From contig JADZFI010000203.1 of NCBI GenBank assembly GCA_020850025.1, forward strand, positions 1-8,952: a stretch of 8,952 bases of DNA, read 5' to 3'. The position numbers were made by a program, and so were the translations under genes. Below are positions 1 through 5,250 of this stretch, one piece after another (within the stretch, counting starts at the first letter, position 1; each line of letters begins with the position of its first letter). This DNA is from Saprospiraceae bacterium (GTDB lineage: Bacteria > Bacteroidota > Bacteroidia > Chitinophagales > Saprospiraceae). The notes under the pieces were generated by a model. The model made no database searches and was not told the origin of the DNA. It was given only the letters and a program-made list of their open reading frames with translations.

Positions 1-1
1 A

Positions 2-394
2 CACGGAGAGCTCAACACCCGCCTGGGGCATTATCAGCAAGCCATACTGGATATGCCTGCTGCGCCCAAAGATGTTTTGAAAAAGAGTTACGACCTTAAA
101 AATCAGCTCAATCAGCTGGGCCTGCAACTCAATGGCGACGTTACACGGGCACGCAGGGAGTTTGAAACCAGCCCTTCGCTCAACGACCGCGTGGGTCTGA
201 TCATTTACGGCATGTGGAATTCTACCAGCGCCCCTACCCAAACTTTTGAAGAAAATTACCGGATAGCCGTCAAGCAGTTCAATCCGTTGCTGGAGGCCCT
301 CAAAACCCTGGAGCGCGAACTGGATGTCCTGGGCCGACAACTGGAGCAAAGCGGAGCGCCGAGCACCCCGGGAAGATGGCCGGAGAGGATATGA
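2..394 (+). CDS. C-terminal end of a VPS10/sortilin-like (BNR-repeat) secreted protein, partial
   Basis: The frame is open to the left edge (first full codon at 2) and stops with TGA at 392-394, leaving about 130 residues of a larger protein. What is visible is a charged, mostly helical tail (many Leu, Gln, Glu, Arg) followed by a Gly/Pro-rich end reading SGAPSTPGRWPE. That ending, after a helical segment of this type, is what I recall for the roughly 1000-residue glycosyl hydrolase / VPS10 domain (WD40/YVTN/BNR-like) proteins common in Bacteroidota, which are exported beta-propeller proteins. The propeller itself lies outside the window, so no active site can be checked. The gene converges on the MORN lipoprotein with only 20 bp between stops and no visible terminator. 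Coding is near certain; the family assignment rests on the tail alone. Confidence 0.6.
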   Translation, partial: HGELNTRLGHYQQAILDMPAAPKDVLKKSYDLKNQLNQLGLQLNGDVTRARREFETSPSLNDRVGLIIYGMWNSTSAPTQTFEENYRIAVKQFNPLLEALKTLERELDVLGRQLEQSGAPSTPGRWPERI

Positions 395-414
395 TCGGCG
401 ATTTTCGAGTTCTG

Positions 415-912
415 TTACTCTGTCTTTTTCAATATGCTGGAGGGGGCGGCTGCAGAGGTTTGCCTGTGAATGGGCTGGCCTTGCACTTCCACCAGTGTAT
501 CCATTTCATATCTTGCCTCGTAAATAAGACGGCCTTCCGGGTCCCACTTGCGCAGGTGTCCATGAAGTTTGTCTGACTTAAGGGTAGAAACGAATTGAAC
601 CTGACCACTTTCGTACCATAAGGTGTCGCCACCTTCTTTATTGCCGTGTTGGTAATGCTGTACTTCCTTGATTTTCCCACTTGGATAAAATATCAGCGTT
701 CTACCCTCCTGTTCTCCATTATGGAAAAATCGTTGTGCCATCAAGCTGCCGTCATTGTAATAGTCGGTCATCAGCCCTTCTTTTTTTCCGTTAATGATGG
801 TAGATTTTCGGGAAATCTGTCCGGTTTCATACCGTTCTATCCTAACTTCAGGACTGTTCTGACAAGCCAGGACAAGCATTGGTAACCAGAATATGTTCAA
901 TTTTGACAACAT
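415..912 (-). CDS. MORN-variant repeat lipoprotein (YwqK/COG2849-like)
   Basis: A 165-residue protein. It starts with a short lipoprotein signal (MLSKLNIFWLPM) and a lipobox LVLAC, which predicts lipidation at Cys17; the next residues are Gln-Asn, so there is no Asp at +2. Residues about 28-130 hold four to five degenerate repeats of 22-24 residues with the pattern Y-x-(N/S/D)-G ... N/H-G-x-x-x-G, for example YETGQI, YYNDGSL, YPSGKI, YESGQV and DPEGRL. This is the MORN-variant repeat that databases often label 'YwqK family antitoxin'. The tail (about 150-165) is polar. The role is unknown; surface binding or scaffolding on the envelope is typical for such lipoproteins. No toxin gene is adjacent, so the antitoxin label should not be taken literally. 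The ATG at 912 is supported by the signal peptide; no Shine-Dalgarno is present. Confidence 0.85.
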   Translation of the reverse strand: MLSKLNIFWLPMLVLACQNSPEVRIERYETGQISRKSTIINGKKEGLMTDYYNDGSLMAQRFFHNGEQEGRTLIFYPSGKIKEVQHYQHGNKEGGDTLWYESGQVQFVSTLKSDKLHGHLRKWDPEGRLIYEARYEMDTLVEVQGQPIHRQTSAAAPSSILKKTE

Positions 913-947
913 TACAACAGGAAGAATAGATGTTGAACTTGCAGGCT

Positions 948-986
948 AAAAAAGGGCGCGAAGGGCTCTAATAGCCTTCGCGCCCT
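948..986 (-). terminator. Rho-independent terminator downstream of the haloperoxidase-like gene
   Basis: A perfect 12-bp GC-rich stem (953-964 with 975-986, arm AGGGCGCGAAGG) has a 10-nt loop. On the minus strand it is followed directly by six T (948-953). It lies 53 bp after the stop at 1039, so it should end transcription of the haloperoxidase-like gene and insulate the MORN lipoprotein gene. There is no T-run on the plus-strand side, so it is one-directional. Confidence 0.8.
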
Positions 987-1038
987 GTGTTCGGCAAAGA
1001 GCCACAATGGCTTTGCTGAATAGTGTTTGTTCCTTTTG

Positions 1039-2430
1039 TTAATCCTTCCAGGGGAGATCATTCACTTTTCTTCCAATGACGGTACCAAAGCGCACACCTT
1101 CCTCGCAATCCATGCGGAAGTGAACACCCAGTGGTACTCGCGACCACGCATTTTCCTGAGCCATTTCAAAGAAACTGCCAAAGGTGCGCGGAACACCTTC
1201 AAATTCCGTGCGGTTTTCATGGCAGCGATCGGTCATGGAATAGGCATAACCAAAAATATCACCCAGGATCTCCGCTCCTGCAGCACCCATGGTAGAGTGA
1301 CCGGAAGGGTAAGCCGGGAATGAAGGAGTAACCCCTTCTTCTCCTGTGAGCGGATTAAACAATGCCGGTTTCCAGCTTGGGTCAATCACACGGTTGATGT
1401 AGGTTTGAGGACGCTCAACATTGTAGTGGTATTTTGACTTCCAGCATCCAACTGCGGCATCATTCAAGGCAAAACCCATCTTAACCGTCATGAAAACAGC
1501 CGTTTCCAAATTGCTTTCCTCGAGTTTGAGCACCTGATTGCCTACCGCCAGCCAGCGAGGTCCGGGGCTGAAAGTTAGATCCACAAGATCATCGCTCCAA
1601 AACTCTCCTACCCATTCGTCTTCATAGGAAAGTGTAGGAGTATTCTGGGCATAAACTTCCAATGCCTGAGAGTACAGATCGGAGGTGGTGCTGCTGCTGT
1701 ATGTCAGCGGTTTACGACAAATTTTATCAGCTTCATTGATAGCAAAAGCACGAGCATTGCCCCAAACAGCTCCCATGGGCTTTCCAGGTCCAGGGAAGGT
1801 AGGCTTCCAATCGCCATCTTTTGTATAATGCTCCTGCCAGTTATAGCCCTGGAAAGGATCAAGAAAGTGATTATGTCCTACAACATCAGACTTGGAGTAT
1901 TCCCAAACGGCAGCAGCAACAGCCTGGCCATATTCTTTGGAGCGATTCCAAACCTCGGAACCTACCTCTTCTCTGGCGCGGTCATCGTAAAAGGACTCCA
2001 GAGAAGCCATGTCGGTAACTTGCTGTGGCGTGGCATTCGTAAAGAAGCGCGGCATCAGGTAAGCCCGGCATCCATTTATGACCGAAGGCCAGTGATATTG
2101 CTTGCTTTCATCAATCTGAGGAATGTTTAGCCCTGCATATAAACTCGCGATAGAGTTGTAACCAGGCATTCCTGCCAGGCAACCTTCGTAGTCTGCCAAT
2201 CCTAAATAGGCAATGGCTCGCGGCGCCGGGCCAGGACGATACCCGGCTGCATAGCGTTCGATCTCCAGAAAAAGTTCGTTCCAATCGTACGTGACATTGT
2301 TGGGATGCTGGCTCACCAAATTTTCTTCCTGAACTGGTTCAGTATCCTTGTTTTTACAGGAAGGTACCAACAACAGAAGTGCAAGCAGCAAAAGCCCTGA
2401 AGGCAGGATGGAGTGTTTAATAAACTGCAT
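1039..2430 (-). CDS. Vanadium-dependent haloperoxidase / PAP2-superfamily lipoprotein
   Basis: A 463-residue protein. Residues 1-24 are a Lys/Leu-rich signal ending in LVPSC, so Cys25 is a likely lipidation site and the protein should be anchored outside the cytoplasm. The C-terminal half carries all three motifs of the vanadium haloperoxidase/PAP2 superfamily with exact spacing: K333-x6-R340-P341, PSGH at 375-378, and S430-R431-x5-H437-x3-D441. These match the vanadate-binding Lys, Arg, Ser-Gly, Arg and the vanadium-ligating His of fungal chloroperoxidase, with H378 as the acid-base His. The stretch FPAYPSGHS has Phe at the position that is Phe397 in fungal chloroperoxidase and His in bromoperoxidases. 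The family also includes acid phosphatases, so halide oxidation is inferred, not shown. The 229-bp gap upstream and the terminator downstream suggest a single-gene unit. Confidence 0.9.
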   Translation of the reverse strand: MQFIKHSILPSGLLLLALLLLVPSCKNKDTEPVQEENLVSQHPNNVTYDWNELFLEIERYAAGYRPGPAPRAIAYLGLADYEGCLAGMPGYNSIASLYAGLNIPQIDESKQYHWPSVINGCRAYLMPRFFTNATPQQVTDMASLESFYDDRAREEVGSEVWNRSKEYGQAVAAAVWEYSKSDVVGHNHFLDPFQGYNWQEHYTKDGDWKPTFPGPGKPMGAVWGNARAFAINEADKICRKPLTYSSSTTSDLYSQALEVYAQNTPTLSYEDEWVGEFWSDDLVDLTFSPGPRWLAVGNQVLKLEESNLETAVFMTVKMGFALNDAAVGCWKSKYHYNVERPQTYINRVIDPSWKPALFNPLTGEEGVTPSFPAYPSGHSTMGAAGAEILGDIFGYAYSMTDRCHENRTEFEGVPRTFGSFFEMAQENAWSRVPLGVHFRMDCEEGVRFGTVIGRKVNDLPWKD

Positions 2431-2454
2431 GATGTAATTTGAGCGTTTTGTGAG

Positions 2455-2489
2455 TAAATGTAGATCAACTTGCAGATGATGTCCACAAA
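2455..2489 (-). promoter_or_regulatory. Possible Bacteroidota-type promoter for the haloperoxidase-like gene
   Basis: On the minus strand, TTTG (2489-2486) is followed after 23 bp by TACATTTA (2462-2455), one mismatch from the Bacteroidota -7 consensus TAnnTTTG. Transcription would start about 15-20 bases before the ATG at 2430. The spacing is at the upper end of the accepted range, so the call is tentative. Confidence 0.3.
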
Positions 2490-2589
2490 GGTTTAGCTGA
2501 TACGCCTCAAAACCGCCTAAATAGTCCTTAAAATGGAATTAAACTTTTGCTTTCCTCATTTAAAGCATTGCTATTCAAGCCCAAAGAAG

Positions 2590-2627
2590 CAGGGAGGATC
2601 TGACCCTGTTGAGCCAAACCCTCCCTG
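2590..2627 (-). terminator. Possible terminator hairpin after the outer-membrane barrel gene
   Basis: An 8-bp perfect stem (CAGGGAGG at 2590-2597 with CCTCCCTG at 2620-2627) encloses a 22-nt loop. On the minus strand it is followed by CTTCTTT rather than a clean T-run. It lies 33 bp past the stop of the 2660-3334 gene, which fits a weak terminator, but the long loop and poor T tract keep confidence low. Confidence 0.4.
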
Positions 2628-2659
2628 TCTTTAGCTTTGTTTATACCAAACTTTGAGTG

Positions 2660-3334
2660 TTAAAACGCATACCCCAGTGCCAGTCCGACACCCCGATTAC
2701 GCCGGTATGGTTTGTTGTCGTTCTGGTTGTCGGCATCCTGATCGAGCAGATTATTAATGCCCAGGTTATACCGCAGGTCGAGGTAAGCCTGGCCAAACTT
2801 TATACCACCTCCGAAAGAAAAGCCCCAGTCGAGCCGACGGTTGCGATCGTCAGGGTCGTCGTTATCGAATGAAATATCCTCTTCGCTGGTGGAGGATTGT
2901 CCAAAGACAGTTAGGGTGGTTTTCACTTTACCGCTGACGGCCAACCCTGCGTAGGGGCCGGCAATGAGGTACAGTCCGGTGTTCCGTTCTGTGTTGTAAA
3001 ACTTCAATTTGGCCAGCACCGGCACCTCAACATAGTTGTAGTAATAGCGACTCTCCACTTTATTGTTGTCGTTGAACCCGTAACTTACCCTGCCACCTTT
3101 TTGGATAAAAAGCAATTCAGGTTGAAGTGAAAAAGCCGACTCCGTGGCCAGATCAAAAGCCAGTCCGGCCTGGAAACCCACTATTGATTTACTGGATTGT
3201 TCCGCAAAATTCTCCTCCACGGCGTCTTCGGCCACACTGGCCAGATTGACCCCGGCTTTGATGGAAACCTGGGCGGAAACAGCGAATCCCTGAAGAAAAA
3301 GGACAATAAAGGCTAAAAAAAATCGATTTTGCAT
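2660..3334 (-). CDS. PorT-like outer-membrane beta-barrel protein
   Basis: The start at 3334 gives 224 residues with a classic signal peptide (MQNRFFLAFIVLFLQGFAVSAQ, cleavage after the AxA-type SAQ). The frame stays open 57 bp further upstream to 3391, but that would place a Pro/Arg-rich segment before the signal, so 3334 is preferred. The mature part begins with VSIKAGVNLASV and alternates hydrophobic and polar residues in beta strands with Gly and aromatic residues: FQAGLAFDLA, FSLQPELLFIQKG, YYNYVEVPVLAKLKFY, LIAGPYAGLAVSGKV, WGFSFGGGIKF and LDLRYNLGI. It ends in an aromatic strand, GVGLALGYAF, as expected for assembly by the BAM machinery. This is the pattern of the porin-family / PorT / OMP_b-brl_2 barrels of Bacteroidota. 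Acidic, Asn-rich loops (DNDDPDDRN, DADNQNDN) would face outside. The cargo or function cannot be told from sequence. Confidence 0.85.
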   Translation of the reverse strand: MQNRFFLAFIVLFLQGFAVSAQVSIKAGVNLASVAEDAVEENFAEQSSKSIVGFQAGLAFDLATESAFSLQPELLFIQKGGRVSYGFNDNNKVESRYYYNYVEVPVLAKLKFYNTERNTGLYLIAGPYAGLAVSGKVKTTLTVFGQSSTSEEDISFDNDDPDDRNRRLDWGFSFGGGIKFGQAYLDLRYNLGINNLLDQDADNQNDNKPYRRNRGVGLALGYAF

Positions 3335-3447
3335 GATAAAATGAGCTAGTGGCAAACCCGCGAGTCTGCCGGGTGAACGATGGATTACCACGCAAGAACG
3401 CTGAGGACTGGGATAAAATTATAGTAGGATGCCGTGGATTTTTTGGA

Positions 3448-3473
3448 ACACGGATGACGCGGAGGACACGGAT
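3448..3473. repeat. ACACGGAT direct repeat (two copies, 18-bp period)
   Basis: The word ACACGGAT occurs at 3448-3455 and 3466-3473, separated by GACGCGGAGG. From recollection, the words resemble short degenerate repeats scattered between genes in many Bacteroidota and sometimes found beside GxxExxY-family genes. No such gene is seen here. Confidence 0.5.
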
Positions 3474-3479
3474 TTATTG

Positions 3480-3503
3480 ATCTGCCTTCGGCAGATATTT
3501 TTT
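3480..3503 (+). terminator. Terminator-like hairpin with no gene in front of it
   Basis: ATCTGCC (3480-3486) pairs with GGCAGAT (3490-3496) around a tiny TTC loop, and on the plus strand it is followed by A and six T (3498-3503). The shape is that of a Rho-independent terminator, but no plus-strand gene lies upstream; the nearest is the minus-strand barrel gene. It may belong to the repeat block. Confidence 0.35.
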
Positions 3504-3550
3504 GGCAAAAGTCATCAAAATCTCATGTCGAATGCGCTCCGCGAGATCTA

Positions 3551-3707
3551 CGGGAAAAAATCTGTGTAAAATCTGTGCAAACAATCTGTGTAAAATCTGT
3601 GCGAAAAGTCTGCGGGAAAAAATCTGCGTAAAATCTGTGCAATCAATCTGTGTAAAATCTGTGCGAAAAGTCTGCGGGAAAAAATCTGAGTAAAATCTGT
3701 GCGAAAC
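3551..3707. repeat. 62-bp tandem repeat, about 2.5 copies
   Basis: The copies start at 3551, 3613 and 3675. The first two differ at only two of 62 positions; the third is cut short at about 3707. Each unit starts CGGGAAAAAATCTG and is itself made of five 11-13-bp sub-repeats of the form TCTGTGYAAAA. The period is not a multiple of three, so the three open frames that cross it are by-products. The copies are direct and contiguous with no unique spacers, which excludes CRISPR. Confidence 0.85.
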
Positions 3708-3715
3708 ATACCAAA

Positions 3716-3755
3716 CATGATTTGCGACGCACCCAGTCGGCCATCGCAAATCATG
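3716..3755 (-). terminator. Perfect 12-bp inverted repeat, possible terminator of the SDR gene
   Basis: CATGATTTGCGA (3716-3727) and TCGCAAATCATG (3744-3755) form a perfect 12-bp stem with a 16-nt loop. It starts 24 bp beyond the stop of the short-chain dehydrogenase gene. On the minus strand the stem is followed by TTTGGTATGTTT, a poor T-run, so it may act as a terminator or may be a small repeat element sitting beside the 62-bp repeat. Confidence 0.4.
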
Positions 3756-3779
3756 TAATCAAAAATAGCCAATCGAAGC

Positions 3780-4502
3780 CTAGCCCTTACCCGGCACCTG
3801 GCTCGGACGCACCTCAATCTTGCTGGGCAAGGTGCGCGGGTTCATTTTCAATAAATCCACTACCAATTCCCCAATATCTTCCGGCTGAATTTTCCAGGCA
3901 TCGGAGTGGTTAGGCTGATGGTTATTGAAATGGGTGGCCACCGAGCCTGGCATGATGGTGGAACATTTCACGCCGGCTTCGCGCAGATCCAGCATGACTG
4001 CCTGGGTGAAACCCACCAGTCCGAATTTGCTGGCATTGTACGCCGAACCTGCGGCAAAGAAATTGGTGCCGGCCAGGCTGGCAATGCTGATAAAATAGCC
4101 TTTGGATTTTGTGAGCGCCTCAACCGCCGCTTTCAGGCTGTAAAACACTCCTGTCAGGTTGGTGTCCATGGTTTCGTGCCACTGCTCCGGCGTGAGCTCG
4201 GTGATGGGAGCGAAATGCCCGATACCGGCGTTAGCCACCAGCACATCCAGGCTGCCGAAAGCTTCCAGGGTTTTGGCCACGGCCTGTTGCTGCGAGGCGA
4301 AATCCCGCACATCTGCGGCAATACCGATCACTTTACCGGTTCCGATGCCCGTAAGTTGGGCCACGGCTTTATCCGCAGCTTCCTGCGTTCTACTGGTGAT
4401 GGCTACGTTTACTCCTTCTTTTAACAGGCTCTCGGCCACTCCGTAGCCGATGCCCTTGCTGCCTCCGGTAATGAGGGCTGTTTTTGCGTGTAGGTTGTTC
4501 AT
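3780..4502 (-). CDS. Short-chain dehydrogenase/reductase (classical SDR, NADPH type)
   Basis: From the ATG at 4502 the protein has 240 residues, the normal size for a classical SDR. The frame is open 42 bp further, but the conserved first strand (KTALITGG) lies right after the 4502 start, which is therefore chosen. Visible motifs are TGGSKGIG (12-19, cofactor loop), D64 (adenine contact), NAG (91-93), N115, catalytic S142, and Y155-x3-K159, with Ser and Tyr 13 apart as in FabG. K16 and R38 favour NADP(H) over NAD(H). The sequence resembles FabG-like cytosolic 3-ketoacyl/ketone reductases, but the substrate cannot be inferred. It follows the phosphorylase-like gene by 49 bp in the same direction and may be its operon partner. 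A two-part hairpin sits just before the start codon. Confidence 0.92.
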   Translation of the reverse strand: MNNLHAKTALITGGSKGIGYGVAESLLKEGVNVAITSRTQEAADKAVAQLTGIGTGKVIGIAADVRDFASQQQAVAKTLEAFGSLDVLVANAGIGHFAPITELTPEQWHETMDTNLTGVFYSLKAAVEALTKSKGYFISIASLAGTNFFAAGSAYNASKFGLVGFTQAVMLDLREAGVKCSTIMPGSVATHFNNHQPNHSDAWKIQPEDIGELVVDLLKMNPRTLPSKIEVRPSQVPGKG

Positions 4503-4507
4503 AATAG

Positions 4508-4535
4508 ACCATAAACCACCAGAGTGGAAAATGGT
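4508..4535 (-). promoter_or_regulatory. Two-part hairpin in the SDR gene leader
   Basis: ACCAT (4508-4512) pairs with ATGGT (4531-4535) and, inside it, CCAC (4516-4519) pairs with GTGG (4524-4527). They are separated by a symmetric AAA/AAA internal loop and closed by a CAGA loop. The outer stem ends 5 nt before the SDR start codon, so in mRNA it could hinder ribosome access. The stems are short and it may be chance. Confidence 0.3.
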
Positions 4536-4551
4536 TGAATCCATCTTTGCC

Positions 4552-5229
4552 TCAAATCCTCACCTCCTCCATATGACGCCACAAATCAAGAGCGGCATCT
4601 ACAGCCTTCTCGCAGGGATCGACCGTGGTTTCATCAAACGTATCCTGGGCGATTTGTGGCTGACAAATACCCAATATGGCCAGACTAGAAACCATAGGCG
4701 AGGATTTGAGCGCCGTAAAAAACCCTTCAGCCTGCGGAGCAATCGCCCAATGGGCGCCCGGGTACATTTGTTGAGCGCGCAACAAAGAATCCTCATTTCC
4801 GATCAGGCGACCAATGTGAAACGGCGAGGAAGGCTTATCATTGTTCTCCAGGTTATCCAGATATTGCGCAAGATGTTGATCGGTATGGCCGTAAATCCAG
4901 CTACCCTCCGCGTCCTCCCCTGTCATCAGCTGATTGGATATCACCACATCGCCATGATTCTGGCCGGGAGCACCCTCTGCCGTCCCGAGAAAGAAAGCAT
5001 AATGCGGATTAAAGAGTTGAATGGCTCGTTGGGTAGCACCCGCGATGTCCACACCCCCTCTTTTTGGCTCCATGATGACCAGCAAAGAATCATTCGTTTG
5101 GTCCTTGAGTGTGCCAATAATAAAGGCTTCATCCCTGTTCATATAACGCTCTTTGGGCTGCACTTTTTTTGACAGCGCATGATGAGTGGGCGCTGCCATA
5201 CTGATGACGAGTTGAACCGTTGGTCGCAT
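4552..5229 (-). CDS. Nucleoside-phosphorylase-fold protein (MTAN/PNP-like), probably inactive
   Basis: A 225-residue soluble protein. Residues about 50-110 match the core of PNP_UDP_1 / MTA-SAH-nucleosidase-like domains: VDIAGATQRAIQLFNPHYAF, then FLGTAEG (80-86), then HGDVVISNQL (92-101), which corresponds to the usual VGIAGG...GDVVV. Later, PQAEGFF (165-171) lines up with the substrate-binding V-E-M-E-G-x-G motif, and ILGICQ (185-190) with the R-G-I-S-D strand. The catalytic Asp of that strand is Gln190 here, and no acidic residue sits near the N-terminal position (8-20) where the active-site Glu belongs. The fold is therefore well supported but hydrolysis is doubtful; ligand binding is an inference. 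PNP-type domains also serve as effectors or sensors in bacterial conflict proteins. It lies 21 bp after the sigma-factor gene, same direction. Confidence 0.7.
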   Translation of the reverse strand: MRPTVQLVISMAAPTHHALSKKVQPKERYMNRDEAFIIGTLKDQTNDSLLVIMEPKRGGVDIAGATQRAIQLFNPHYAFFLGTAEGAPGQNHGDVVISNQLMTGEDAEGSWIYGHTDQHLAQYLDNLENNDKPSSPFHIGRLIGNEDSLLRAQQMYPGAHWAIAPQAEGFFTALKSSPMVSSLAILGICQPQIAQDTFDETTVDPCEKAVDAALDLWRHMEEVRI

Positions 5230-5250
5230 GATTTATTAGTTTTGATGACT

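Larger units (their letters stand above)
3335..3779. other. 445-bp gene-free region made of repeats and hairpins
   Basis: This gap between two minus-strand genes has no convincing coding frame. In order it holds a leader next to the barrel gene, a stretch with the words CCACGCAAGAACGC and CCGTG...CACGG, two ACACGGAT words, a hairpin with an A-T6 tail on the plus strand, about 50 bp of unassigned sequence, a 62-bp tandem repeat, and a perfect 12-bp inverted repeat. The ACACGGATTT words on the plus strand (3448-3476) face ACACAGATTT words on the minus strand (from 3551), so the whole block is roughly inverted-repeat in layout. Confidence 0.7.

Noticed and set aside
415..912. Toxin-antitoxin pair involving the MORN protein
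   Set aside because: The 'YwqK antitoxin' name is a database label; the protein is a lipoprotein and no toxin-like gene is adjacent.
3335..3391. Upstream ATG for the outer-membrane barrel gene
   Set aside because: It would put 19 residues rich in Pro, Arg and Gly ahead of an otherwise perfect signal peptide.
3551..3707. CRISPR-like array
   Set aside because: Copies are contiguous and nearly identical along their whole length, with no unique spacers and no cas genes nearby.
3474..3817. Open frames of 63-91 residues on both strands over the tandem repeat
   Set aside because: They arise because the repeat lacks stop codons; the 62-bp period shifts the frame at each copy and the translations are low-complexity repeats.
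3906..4446. Plus-strand frames of 172 and 95 residues
   Set aside because: They lie antisense to the SDR gene, whose cofactor and catalytic motifs are all intact.
4450..5172. Plus-strand frame of 240 residues
   Set aside because: It is antisense to the start of the SDR gene and most of the nucleoside-phosphorylase-like gene, and shows no recognisable domain.
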